Source: a virus. From it: DNA of 64,000 nucleotides. The DNA is taken from IMG/VR virus record IMGVR_UViG_3300020195_000009, positions 124,001 through 188,000 of that record. One strand, given 5' to 3'. The translations under genes and the position numbers were made by a program. The notes under the pieces were generated by a model. The model was given only the letters and a program-made list of their open reading frames with translations, had not been told where the DNA came from and made no database searches. Position 1 is the first letter of the stretch, and each line of letters opens with the position of its first letter. This document shows positions 32,096 through 40,212 of this stretch, piece by piece.

Positions 32096-33602
32096 GAGAT
32101 ATCACTCCTCGATTCAACCAGAGTGTTTCAAAACCCCTTCGCCAAACGGATGGGCTAACGATGTCTCTCCCATCCCTCAACCGATGCTCATCCCAGAGGA
32201 TGGGCGCCTTTGCGTGTTTGTTCGCCGGTAAAGGGCCGGGAACTGCAAAATGATCAAACTCCCCGAGCGCACACGGATCTTGACCTGAAGGGCCCACTCC
32301 ATCGGCACGGACATCCGGCCCAACGGATCTTGGTTGAGGTATGAATTTCTGAGGTGGGGCTGGAGCTGCCAAGACCTGCGGTAGTGGAGCCTGAGCTGGG
32401 GCCGCCACTGGGAGTACAGGGGCCTGCACGGGGACCTCAGGGGTTGAGGCTGGCTCGGGTGAGATTTGTAGAGGTGCTGGGACCGCTACTGGACTTGGAG
32501 CTGGACCCAACGGTTGAAGCGGTGGGGGTTGCTGCTGTTGACGTGGAGCGATTGGGTGCTCTGAGGTGAGTTCCTCTGCCGCCATCAACACATCACAGAT
32601 CAAGCCGACTTTGGTTACATACCTTGACCGAAGGAAGCGTTCTGCGAGGCGAACAAGCCTTTGCCCCCCGTACGCCTGGAAAGCCTTTTGACCGAGATCC
32701 TTGTCGGCGAATGTGAAGTCAGCGGTCATCCCGGTTGCCAACCGGAACGAATTCATCGCGGCTTCTGCGAGACCGGAAGCCACTTCTTCGGGGGTGACTC
32801 GATCACAAGCCTTGTCTACGTAGGACAAAGCCTCTTTGGTGTCCGAGGCGATGCGCAGAAGGATCTCGTAGTAGGTCGATACAACGGAGAGGTTGAGGTT
32901 GGCTCGTACGCTCTCCACCGTTACAGGACCCATCTGGGCAACCATCTCCAGACGGTTGATTACGTCACGTACGTGACCCCCAGAGAAGTCGATGACGATG
33001 AGAAGGGCATCATCCTCGTGCTCAACCTTCTCTGACGTGAGGATGCTCTTCACCCGAGCAAGGATATCCTCTCGGGTCACCTTACGGATTGCGTACTCCT
33101 CACACCTCGACCGGATGGCGCCACGTACCTTCTCAGGTTCCGTCGTACAGAACATCCCAACGAGCTTCTTTTCCTCCAAGGGTTTGAGAAGAACGTCTTG
33201 GGCGTCCTTGCTCATCCGGTGGCACTCGTCGATGACGTAGATGCGCTTCTTGGCTCCGAAGACAGCGAAGGGGAGGTCGTCTACGATCTTTCGTACGTGT
33301 TCGATCGTCCCACGGCTAGCCGCATCCAGTTCGACGAAAGCACCGAGGTTATCATCCAAGACCCCCTTGCAGTTCTCACACTCGTTACAAGGCTCAGGGT
33401 TCGCAGGGTCGAGCTGTTGACAAAGCACGGCCCTCGCAAGGATCCGGGCTAGGGTAGTCTTCCCTTGTCCCGGACCCCCGCAAAAGATGTAGCTCGTGTC
33501 TAGGGCCGTCCCGTTACGAAGCCTCGATTTGAGGACTTGAACGGTGCCTTCTTGACCGAGGACATCGGCGAACTTGAGCGGCCTATACTTCGTATCCCAC
33601 AC
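32082..33602 (-). CDS. dnaX: Clamp-loader subunit tau/gamma (DnaX-like)
   Basis: 506 residues. N-terminal AAA+ ATPase: YRPLKFADVLGQE, Walker A GGPGQGKTT at 42-50, a zinc site C61, C72, C75, C78 (CNECENC), Walker B YVIDECH with D125/E126, and sensor region FCTTEPEKVRGAIRSRC with the SRC arginine finger. Residues to about 370 cover lid and collar. The tail (370-506) is Q/P/A-rich and unlike host tau polymerase-binding domains. It opens the sliding clamp with delta and delta-prime, both also encoded here, so the phage brings a complete bacterial-type loader. Confidence 0.92.
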   Translation of the reverse strand: MWDTKYRPLKFADVLGQEGTVQVLKSRLRNGTALDTSYIFCGGPGQGKTTLARILARAVLCQQLDPANPEPCNECENCKGVLDDNLGAFVELDAASRGTIEHVRKIVDDLPFAVFGAKKRIYVIDECHRMSKDAQDVLLKPLEEKKLVGMFCTTEPEKVRGAIRSRCEEYAIRKVTREDILARVKSILTSEKVEHEDDALLIVIDFSGGHVRDVINRLEMVAQMGPVTVESVRANLNLSVVSTYYEILLRIASDTKEALSYVDKACDRVTPEEVASGLAEAAMNSFRLATGMTADFTFADKDLGQKAFQAYGGQRLVRLAERFLRSRYVTKVGLICDVLMAAEELTSEHPIAPRQQQQPPPLQPLGPAPSPVAVPAPLQISPEPASTPEVPVQAPVLPVAAPAQAPLPQVLAAPAPPQKFIPQPRSVGPDVRADGVGPSGQDPCALGEFDHFAVPGPLPANKHAKAPILWDEHRLRDGRDIVSPSVWRRGFETLWLNRGVISRGDA

Positions 33603-33612
33603 GTGGTGAACC

Positions 33613-34122
33613 TCAGTGGGCTGCTGGGGCTCCAGCGGAACGGGTGGTTGTTCGGGTCGGGTCGGCCTCGGTCACACCAGCCGTCATGAAGCTGAGGTCG
33701 AGGGTTTGAGCCACGGAGACGAAACCAACGAGGTCCTCGTTCCAGGTCCCATGTCGACGAAGGATGGAAGAGAACTCTTGGACGTCCGGCTCCCGGAGCT
33801 TCCACTTCATCTCTGCCGTCTCTTCATCTTCTTCCCCGAGGCAACGCTCCAGAAGATGATCGACCAGGGCGGTACGCTTGCTCGCATCGAGAGGGGTCCA
33901 AGAGTCGAGTGCGATCTCAACTAGGTAATCAGCGTCGATGAGGAAGATCATGAGATCGCTCATCTTCTTGACCGTACCGTACACGGTCTTCCCGCCTTTT
34001 TTACCGGCCTTCTCCTTGAAGACGTACCGGAATCGTGCCGTTGCAAGTTCCGGGTGGTGCGACGGGATGAGGGTCTTGGCGAGGGCTTCGACAGCCTCGG
34101 CATTTTCGTAGGTCTGAGGCAT
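33613..34122 (-). CDS. Phage metallopeptidase-like protein with degenerate active site
   Basis: 169 residues. It follows the putative phage metallopeptidase pattern: PELATARFRYVFKEKAG, KKMSDLMIFLIDADYLVEIALDSWTPL and ALVDHLLERC, then VQEFSSILRRHGTWNEDL. In active members the third segment reads as an HExxH (DHELxH); here it is D-H-L-L-E-R, so the catalytic glutamate and second histidine are lost. Likely inactive as a peptidase. Immediately upstream of the tau gene and downstream of primase, so it is made with replication proteins. Confidence 0.7.
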   Translation of the reverse strand: MPQTYENAEAVEALAKTLIPSHHPELATARFRYVFKEKAGKKGGKTVYGTVKKMSDLMIFLIDADYLVEIALDSWTPLDASKRTALVDHLLERCLGEEDEETAEMKWKLREPDVQEFSSILRRHGTWNEDLVGFVSVAQTLDLSFMTAGVTEADPTRTTTRSAGAPAAH

Positions 34123-34128
34123 GGTCTC

Positions 34129-34830
34129 TCACTCCATTTGGGCTTGAAGAAACGACTTGAAACGATCATCACCCCAGGCTTCCCAGAGGTCACCAGGGTC
34201 CTTAATAGCTTTACCGTTCGGTAGTTTGACTCCTATCGGGTAGCCCACCGACCGGACTTCTTCAAATTGACCTCCGTACTCTTTAACGAAGGCCGAGTAA
34301 ACACGAATGCCGATCGCATCGTTATCATAGAAGAAGCGCCACCGCTTTACAATACGCCGGCAGGCTCGGAGGAGGTTCCCACTCACCTTGGCCGTGAGCG
34401 TTGACACTGAGTACGGCACAACGCGCTGCGTTGGGAAGTAATCAAACACACCCTCTACGGGCATGATTGCCTCATGCTCCCAGATCGAAGGCATCGCTTG
34501 CCCCAACCCAAAGTAGACGGGCTCCGCTCGGGTGAGGAAGTAGTCCGAGTAGGTCGAGGACCTCTCAACCCCTCGAAATTGAAACCCCAGCACTTCACCA
34601 AGAGGGTTGGTCAGAGGGAAGACGAAGGAGTCAGCCAGCTTCCTCCCGTGCCAGCACCATTCCAAGAAGTCGGCGGGATACTCGGCCGGGGGCAGCTCTT
34701 TGTTTAGGTACCCGATCTGGAGGAGATCGATTTGGTCCTCTGACGCCCCACGAGTCCAAAGGGCTTCCCGGACTCGCTCGTCCAGGCCACCCTTCGCGTA
34801 GTTCACCAGAGTTTCAACCCAAGCTGCCAT
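34129..34830 (-). CDS. DnaG-type primase catalytic core (TOPRIM)
   Basis: 233 residues. N-terminal part resembles the DnaG core before TOPRIM (IGYLNKELPPAEYP, DSFVFPLTNPLGEVLGFQFRG); TOPRIM follows: EAIMPVEGVFDYF with the catalytic glutamate in VEG, and FYDNDAIGIRV with the DxD of the domain, then KDPGDLWEAWG. No N-terminal CHC2 zinc finger and no helicase domain are present, so it is shorter than bacterial DnaG. It synthesises RNA primers for lagging-strand replication, probably with a helicase outside the window. Confidence 0.85.
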   Translation of the reverse strand: MAAWVETLVNYAKGGLDERVREALWTRGASEDQIDLLQIGYLNKELPPAEYPADFLEWCWHGRKLADSFVFPLTNPLGEVLGFQFRGVERSSTYSDYFLTRAEPVYFGLGQAMPSIWEHEAIMPVEGVFDYFPTQRVVPYSVSTLTAKVSGNLLRACRRIVKRWRFFYDNDAIGIRVYSAFVKEYGGQFEEVRSVGYPIGVKLPNGKAIKDPGDLWEAWGDDRFKSFLQAQME

Positions 34831-35437
34831 TCGGTCGGACCACCATCAACGTTCGGGGAACGTTGTAAAGTTGGAGCCCGAGATGGTCCCCAACCCTCGT
34901 ATAGACACCGAGGGCGGGTGGACTTGCAGCAACTAACGCAGATCCTTCAGGAAGTGAGGGGGAGGTCACAACTTGGACTCCCTCCACAGAAGCGTACCCT
35001 TCGGGTAACTCCTGCCCTGTAGGTAGAACCACGGTCTTCGGTTGGACTGGAGAGGCTTTCATCGAGGCAAGAGCCTCTGGGATTGAAGCGAAAACGTTGG
35101 GCCAGTTGAGTTCAAGAGCCAGGTTCAACACCCTCAAGAAAAGGCGGTTCAGTACTTCCCCCTCCTCGGCCGGAGGGCAGGGGAAGAATCCGTACCTAGC
35201 GACCCCCTCGGAGCCACGCCGAACCTGGAGAAAGGCCCCCCGCATACTCGATGCCAGGATGGGTTCGGCACTCGCAGGGACCGCCCGCTCCTCCATCGCT
35301 GGTACAGAGAACCCACCCTGGCTCGTCGCCCGTTGACGAAGACGCTCCGTCACCAGCAAGTAGGAGAGAGGTGAGAAGTTCAACTCAACCTCTTGGGCTC
35401 CGCCCCAAGAAGCCGGAGAAGCCAAGCCTTCCACCAT
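34814..35437 (-). CDS. Hypothetical protein
   Basis: 207 residues as listed, ending in RPNGSLG. No family recognised; globular with hydrophobic core stretches and little charge bias. The ATG at 35437 overlaps the upstream gene by 58 bases and lacks a clear ribosome site. A TTG at 35383, with AGAGG upstream and a TTGA overlap with the upstream stop, is an equally good start and would remove 18 residues. The gene overlaps the primase start by 17 bases. Confidence 0.65.
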   Translation of the reverse strand: MVEGLASPASWGGAQEVELNFSPLSYLLVTERLRQRATSQGGFSVPAMEERAVPASAEPILASSMRGAFLQVRRGSEGVARYGFFPCPPAEEGEVLNRLFLRVLNLALELNWPNVFASIPEALASMKASPVQPKTVVLPTGQELPEGYASVEGVQVVTSPSLPEGSALVAASPPALGVYTRVGDHLGLQLYNVPRTLMVVRPNGSLG

Positions 35438-36039
35438 GGAACCGGCGAGGCTGCTGTACCTGTCGAGTCGTACGGATCCGCAGGCGGGGTGATCGGATCT
35501 GGCTCAGGCGGATCTGGCTCAGGCTTAGGGGCCGGAGGCTTAGGGGCCTCTTCCTGTTGAATCAACCTCTCTATCTTCTCTTGAGTTTCGACGATCTGTG
35601 GCTGATCCTTGGCCTCAGCCTCTTCCAAGAGCCAAAGTAGGGAGAATACTTCGGGTAGGTTCCCCCGTGTCCACGACTCATCTCGAAGCTGCTCCCGGAA
35701 CTCTTTGAGTAGATCAGCCTTCTTTCGGGCGGGCTCAAAGACAGGACAACGGATGGCGTCAAGGGGCTCTTCGCAGATGGTACCACCCCACATCTCCGGG
35801 TCCTTGGATCCGAGCATGCAGAGCCCGATCGTCTGGAGGACAGGGAGCCCACGATTGTCCGTGATGCGGTTGTAAGTCTCGTTAGACTCCCCATCGACCT
35901 TCTTTCGTTGGTCCAAAGGATGCCGGTAGTTGTGAACACAACGACACGGAAGCTTCTCTGTGGCTGACGCGATGCGGCGATTCAACTCTTCGCTGAGGAG
36001 TTGGTTCAACCTACCTCGGATTTCGGTTTCACCTTTCAT
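35380..36039 (-). CDS. Hypothetical cysteine-cluster protein
   Basis: 219 residues. Five cysteines fall in the first half: CRC near residues 32-34 (LPCRCVHNYRHPLD), one in IGLCMLGSKDPEMW, one in GGTICEEP and one in IRCPVF, a spacing that looks like a metal-binding site. The last 60 residues are P/E/D-rich (PEPDPPEPDPIT) and end in a hydrophobic SPVPWWKAWLLRLLGAEP, possibly amphipathic. No function can be given. The start overlaps the split ATPase gene by four bases. Confidence 0.65.
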   Translation of the reverse strand: MKGETEIRGRLNQLLSEELNRRIASATEKLPCRCVHNYRHPLDQRKKVDGESNETYNRITDNRGLPVLQTIGLCMLGSKDPEMWGGTICEEPLDAIRCPVFEPARKKADLLKEFREQLRDESWTRGNLPEVFSLLWLLEEAEAKDQPQIVETQEKIERLIQQEEAPKPPAPKPEPDPPEPDPITPPADPYDSTGTAASPVPWWKAWLLRLLGAEPKRLS

Positions 36040-36725
36040 GCCCCTCGCAACCTCTTCACCACGAACTCACTCTTTACACCTACCGGCTTGGAGTCCCCTT
36101 GATATGAGACGCTAGCGTGCTCAAGGAACGCCGGCTTGTGAGTCACCATGAGAAGGGAGAGGTTGCTTGTGTCGGCTAACTTCTGGAGGAAATGCCCCGT
36201 CGCCTCGATGTAGTCGTCCGAAACTGCCGCAAGAGTCTCATCCAAGAGCAGGATCTTCTTACGCTTCAATCGGAGAAGAGTGAGGATTCGCAGGATGAGG
36301 CTAGCGATGCTAGACGGACCTCCGCCGAACGAATCCAGCGGGGAACCCTTGATCCCACCATTGTCAGGATCCCCTTGGCAGATGTAGAACTCGACGCTGA
36401 TTTTGTTGTACTTCTGCGACACTTCCGCTCGGAAGCTGAGGTCTTGATCGAAGAAGATGGTTCGCAGCCCTTCCGATACGATCGTTTCGATCATACGGAC
36501 TTGCCCCATCACCATCTGATCCATGAGGACCCGGTACAACTCAGAGACCTTCGTGAGGATCTCTTGCCGACGCGTAAGCTCCTCAATCTCTTCTTCCTTG
36601 ACGGTCAGCTCGTCAGCGAGTTGGTCCCTAACCACCCTCAGCCGAATGGCTGAGTTTTGGAGATGTTGAACACGCTGAGACCAGCCGTTTACTCTTTCGA
36701 CGGCATGAAGCGTGTCACTCTGCAT
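36036..36725 (-). CDS. Rad50/SbcC C-terminal ATPase half (split gene)
   Basis: 229 residues. A short helical N-terminus (about 1-65) leads into the C-terminal ABC-ATPase lobe of the Rad50/SbcC family: signature-like FGGGPSS at 133-139, a helix LILRILTLL, Walker B KILLLDETLA around 157-166 and the H-loop VTHKP with H196. There is no Walker A and no CxxC zinc hook; both lie in the separate gene at 40199-41422. Together with Mre11 (39229) the two halves should form the DNA-end processing complex, the counterpart of T4 gp46/gp47. The gene overlaps the clamp gene by 37 bases. Confidence 0.8.
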   Translation of the reverse strand: MQSDTLHAVERVNGWSQRVQHLQNSAIRLRVVRDQLADELTVKEEEIEELTRRQEILTKVSELYRVLMDQMVMGQVRMIETIVSEGLRTIFFDQDLSFRAEVSQKYNKISVEFYICQGDPDNGGIKGSPLDSFGGGPSSIASLILRILTLLRLKRKKILLLDETLAAVSDDYIEATGHFLQKLADTSNLSLLMVTHKPAFLEHASVSYQGDSKPVGVKSEFVVKRLRGA

Positions 36726-37939
36726 TTGTACGTGTCCTCTGGCTCGAAGACGGACTTCCCGGCGGCATCCAGGCGGAAGTCGTCGAGGGTTCGGAACATT
36801 CCGACCTCCTTCCTACCTCCTTCTGGGGCCAGAATCAAAACGTGAAGCTCTACGTCGACCGATTTCACCCGCTCGATCAGGTCGATCATGTGGTCGATGT
36901 TGATACTGAAGGCCCAGTCGCGAGCCTCCATCCAGTCCTTGCCGTCGATCTGCTTCGGTCGGACCGTAACGGGTAGGCTGTCGGTCTTGGAAGTACCTTC
37001 GGAAACCCCGAACTGAACCCGTCGCAGCTCGTGGTTGAACTGGATCTTGATCTTGTCCCGGCTCTTCTCAAGCTCACTTCGCGTGTACTTGAGGGAGTTC
37101 AAGAGCTGCACCTTGTCGATGAGAAAGATGTTCTTGTCACTCTTGAGCGGGTAGTACTTGAACTGAGCGTGAACCTTGGCGTGTTTCGGCCAGCCAAGGA
37201 CGTGCCCCTTTGCGTTCTCGACAAACGTGAAGTGTGCCCCCATGCGGAAGGTCACCTCCTTATCAGCACTCTTGCTGAGGAACGAGATCAAAGCAGGCAA
37301 GTGTTGGGAGTGGATTTCGAGCCCCTTACCCGCAAATGCCTCGCACCAGAAGTAGTAGGCTCGGACACTGTCCGAAGCCAACAGGTGCCCATCTCCCTTG
37401 ACGTACTCCGGCTTTGAGGCGTCGAAGACCTGAAGGGCCTTGTACTGCTCCTCGATCCGGGTGTCCGTAGTCTTCGCCAGGAAGGGGCGGCTCATGTCGA
37501 TCGCCTCCTTCAAGATGGCCGTGGGGTAGTTGTGCGTCGTCGTTGTGGCGTTGAGATCATCGTCACAGGTGGACAGGAGCTTCGGGTTAAACGAGGTTCG
37601 CTCCGTACGGGCTCCATTGGACGACTCGTATCGAACAATGAAACGCTCATCTTCCTTGGCTTCGGCCTCAAACGTGAGGGTCTGGCCATCCAGGTACCTG
37701 AGCGCGTCGATGAACTCTGCCGGATATACGAAAGACCCGTCCTCATCCACCTCGACAAGATCGAAACTCGCTCTTGCCACGCACTGGTCGTCACGGGAGT
37801 AGACGTGGCACTTGGTACCTTGGACCATGAAAAGGTACCCAGCTCCGCCTTGTGCCGTCACGGCCCGAGGGGTGACGATCTTCACCACGTCGAGAGCGGC
37901 GATCAGGTCTGACGCGTTTAGCTTGAATTTCATCTTCAT
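36689..37939 (-). CDS. dnaN: DNA polymerase sliding clamp (DnaN-like)
   Basis: 416 residues, longer than the 366-380 of bacterial beta clamps. The N-terminus (MKFKLNASDLIAALDVVKIVTPRA after a leading MK) and the three-domain pattern, with FIDALRYLDGQTLTFEAE, FLSKSADKEVTFRMG and a last strand YKCRVTRFMPSKE that resembles the usual C-terminal MPMR, identify it. Dimeric rings hold the polymerase on DNA. In T4 the clamp also activates late transcription, of interest because a sigma-like factor is encoded downstream. Insertions of about 40 residues occur in the middle domain. Confidence 0.85.
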   Translation of the reverse strand: MKMKFKLNASDLIAALDVVKIVTPRAVTAQGGAGYLFMVQGTKCHVYSRDDQCVARASFDLVEVDEDGSFVYPAEFIDALRYLDGQTLTFEAEAKEDERFIVRYESSNGARTERTSFNPKLLSTCDDDLNATTTTHNYPTAILKEAIDMSRPFLAKTTDTRIEEQYKALQVFDASKPEYVKGDGHLLASDSVRAYYFWCEAFAGKGLEIHSQHLPALISFLSKSADKEVTFRMGAHFTFVENAKGHVLGWPKHAKVHAQFKYYPLKSDKNIFLIDKVQLLNSLKYTRSELEKSRDKIKIQFNHELRRVQFGVSEGTSKTDSLPVTVRPKQIDGKDWMEARDWAFSINIDHMIDLIERVKSVDVELHVLILAPEGGRKEVGMFRTLDDFRLDAAGKSVFEPEDTYKCRVTRFMPSKE

Positions 37940-37943
37940 CTCC

Positions 37944-38219
37944 TCATTTCTTGTCGTAGGAGGTCAGGCTGTTTTCAGCCTCGATGAGACCTCGCTCGAA
38001 CTCATCCATGAGGGATTCGAGTTCCTGTTGCGCCTTGTTGCGGTCTTCGACGAGCGTTTTGGGGTTGTACCCTGCTGCCTGGATCTCCTTTACGAGAGAT
38101 TGCAGCTCGTCCTTCTTGGACTTTAGCTCCCCACCCAGCTCCGCCTTTCGTTTGAGAACGCGAGCATGTCGGGTTTGAAGGTCTTGGATCTTGGTGTTCA
38201 ACTCTTCAGGGGAGAGCAT
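37944..38219 (-). CDS. Small coiled-coil protein
   Basis: 91 residues forming two amphipathic helices: residues about 5-47 (EELNTKIQDLQTRHARVLKR onward) and 58-88 (DRNKAQQELESLMDEFERG), joined at GYNPKTL. Heptad leucines are clear. It lies four bases before the clamp gene and between the two parts of the split Rad50, so it may supply coiled-coil bulk missing from the split ATPase. That is speculation; otherwise unknown. Confidence 0.7.
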   Translation of the reverse strand: MLSPEELNTKIQDLQTRHARVLKRKAELGGELKSKKDELQSLVKEIQAAGYNPKTLVEDRNKAQQELESLMDEFERGLIEAENSLTSYDKK

Positions 38220-38228
38220 GCTGGTTCC

Positions 38229-39224
38229 TCACTCGTCATCGTCCAAACTCAAACCAGGTTCTACTACACCGGGGTCTGGAAGTGGTGTTCGGGGTTTGCG
38301 GCTCATCGCAGCGACCTTCTTAGTCCCGGCTTCACACTTGCTCACGTAAGAGCAAAGACGGCAATGACCTCCTGCTTGAGCTGGGAAGCGCTCTTGACGG
38401 AGTTCATCATAGCTCTTCGATTGACCAGAGAGCTTATCCAGGGAGGTAACAGAAGACGCGATTCGATCCGCCGCCGCTAGTACCTCTATTTGCGTGTTAT
38501 CTAAATCACCATTGTCGAACGAGATCCATTCCATGGCTTCAAAGGACTCGCTGTACTTATCGGTCCACCACTCGGGACGGGTACCATCAAAATGCCAGAA
38601 GATGTACCCCAACCTATCAGGAACGATTCCAGTCTTGGCTCGATAGAGGGCCGCATACAGCTTGAGCTGCACCCCTTCGACCCTCTGGCCTGACTTCTTG
38701 GGGTCCCCATCGACGTACTTTTCGCGCCATTTGGACCCCTTCCCATCAAGGATCACCAGGTCCTCATAGGGAGCAATCCTACGGATCACGAAGTCCGCTC
38801 GACCCCCAATCAGATGATTCCCAAACTGCGTGTCCAGTTTCAACTCAGCAGAAGCATCCGACCCAAGAAGGCGGTTCTTTCGTATCGTTTGAATCCCTCG
38901 GGGGATCGCTAACCGTACGTCTGCAACGACGTCTTCTCTACTGTGATAGTTCGACTTCTCGTCGGCCCAGTCATAGACACGACCTCTCTGGTCCCGGATA
39001 GCCTTGTCGAAACAGGGCTCCACAATGGATTGAAGGAAGTCGAGATAGTCGACCTTACGCCATAGGCGATCTCGGTAGAAGGTCTCGAAGACCAACCCTA
39101 CAACGCTGCCATAGAGGGCGTTGACCCCGTTGTCCGGGGGGATCGACGTCTTGTTCACATACTTGTGCCAGTATTCGTAGGGGCACTGACCGTAGGTCTT
39201 GAATCCAGAGTAGGACAGGTACAA
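38229..39224 (-). CDS. Cas4/RecB-like PD-(D/E)XK nuclease with iron-sulfur cysteines
   Basis: 331 residues. LSYSGFKTYGQCPYEYWHKY at the start holds the first cysteine (C14); the nuclease core has GGRADFVIRR and LVILDGKGSK (the D...DxK motif) and a downstream QxxxYAALY helix, as in RecB/AddB/Cas4. The end has CRLCSYVSKC, completing a four-cysteine set for a 4Fe-4S cluster as in Cas4 and AddB. Likely a 5'-3' or structure-specific exonuclease in recombination, beside Mre11-Rad50 and RecA. A disordered tail closes it. Confidence 0.85.
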   Translation of the reverse strand: MYLSYSGFKTYGQCPYEYWHKYVNKTSIPPDNGVNALYGSVVGLVFETFYRDRLWRKVDYLDFLQSIVEPCFDKAIRDQRGRVYDWADEKSNYHSREDVVADVRLAIPRGIQTIRKNRLLGSDASAELKLDTQFGNHLIGGRADFVIRRIAPYEDLVILDGKGSKWREKYVDGDPKKSGQRVEGVQLKLYAALYRAKTGIVPDRLGYIFWHFDGTRPEWWTDKYSESFEAMEWISFDNGDLDNTQIEVLAAADRIASSVTSLDKLSGQSKSYDELRQERFPAQAGGHCRLCSYVSKCEAGTKKVAAMSRKPRTPLPDPGVVEPGLSLDDDE

Positions 39225-39228
39225 AGGA

Positions 39229-40212
39229 TTACCCCACAGCTTCTACGAGTTCTAGGTAACGAAGAGCCTCACGACGAACATCATCAGCAAAGTTGAGGCC
39301 GTGGATGTTGGCTTCGATGCTGGCCGTAGGATCAATCCCACCATCCGCAAGAAGCTGGAGGACGAACTGATCGATATCGTGACGCTCCTTCTCTTGAGCG
39401 GCCTTTTTCTCCAGATCAAACACATCCTCGGCTGGTGCAACTGACAAGGCGATGGGGGTGATTCGCACATCACCCCCATCGATCTCGATCAGGGCGACTT
39501 TGGGGATTCGCTGGAGGTTCTCGCGAACCAGAGCCCCACGAGACACGGCCCCAAGGTTCACGAAATGCTTGCCTCTGATAACCTCGATGCCTTGATCCCT
39601 ATGCCAGTGCCCAAAACACCAGACATCGGGTCCATTTCTGGTCACCAAGGCTTCGTAGGGGAAGACCGGCTCGTTGAAGAAGTCTTCTACTTGAGGGGGA
39701 GGGTTCTTAGCGGCTAGAGCATGGACAATAGCGATGAGGTGCGTGTCCCCAGGCTGCTTCTGGATGCGATGCAGGTCCTCCATGGTCCGCGTGGGATTGT
39801 AGGGGACTCCGACAATCCGGACCTGGAGGTTTCCGTCCTTGAAGACTTGATCACGTAGTTGGTGGAACACCCCGCTGGTGTAGAGAACCCCAAGAGGCTG
39901 CTTTCCAATGGATTCCAGGTTGTTGTAGGCAAGATCGTGGTTACCCTCGACCTCATACGTCTCACACGGGTACGCTTTCTGAATCCTGGCTGAGCGCTCT
40001 ACAAGGTGATGGGGGTTCTTTGAGGACGCTTTGACGTGGAAGTAGTCACCTCCATCCAGCACGGCGTTAGCCTCGTGTTGCCTCGCAAACTGGCCGATCT
40101 GCTCCAGGTTGGACCAAATTTCGGCCGGGTAGTCACCCTTCCACGAGATCGGACTTCGATCCGTGACGTGCGTGTCCGTTCGGTACAAGAAGGCGAGTCT
40201 AGGCATGGGCAT
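39229..40212 (-). CDS. Mre11/SbcD-like nuclease
   Basis: 327 residues from ATG 40212 (MPMPRLAFLY); the frame opens at a TTG at 40254, but the ATG gives the normal short overlap with the stop of the Rad50 half. Metallophosphoesterase motifs in order: DTHVTD, GGDYFH, GNHDL, VHALA, GHWHRD. These bind two Mn ions and cut DNA ends with Rad50. The capping region is small (about residues 250-327). Part of a T4 gp47-like repair complex with the split ATPase genes on either side. Confidence 0.88.
   Translation of the reverse strand: MPMPRLAFLYRTDTHVTDRSPISWKGDYPAEIWSNLEQIGQFARQHEANAVLDGGDYFHVKASSKNPHHLVERSARIQKAYPCETYEVEGNHDLAYNNLESIGKQPLGVLYTSGVFHQLRDQVFKDGNLQVRIVGVPYNPTRTMEDLHRIQKQPGDTHLIAIVHALAAKNPPPQVEDFFNEPVFPYEALVTRNGPDVWCFGHWHRDQGIEVIRGKHFVNLGAVSRGALVRENLQRIPKVALIEIDGGDVRITPIALSVAPAEDVFDLEKKAAQEKERHDIDQFVLQLLADGGIDPTASIEANIHGLNFADDVRREALRYLELVEAVG
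39450..39481. repeat. 13-bp perfect inverted repeat inside the Mre11 gene
   Basis: CGATGGGGGTGAT (39450-39462) and its complement ATCACCCCCATCG (39469-39481) flank a 6-base loop. The G/C-rich stem lies within coding sequence (protein IDGGDVRITPIAL) and could be an internal pause, processing or recombination site. Confidence 0.8.

Noticed and set aside
34847-34865. 8-bp inverted repeat CAACGTTC/GAACGTTG as terminator
   Set aside because: It lies inside the coding end of the 207-residue gene and has no U-run.
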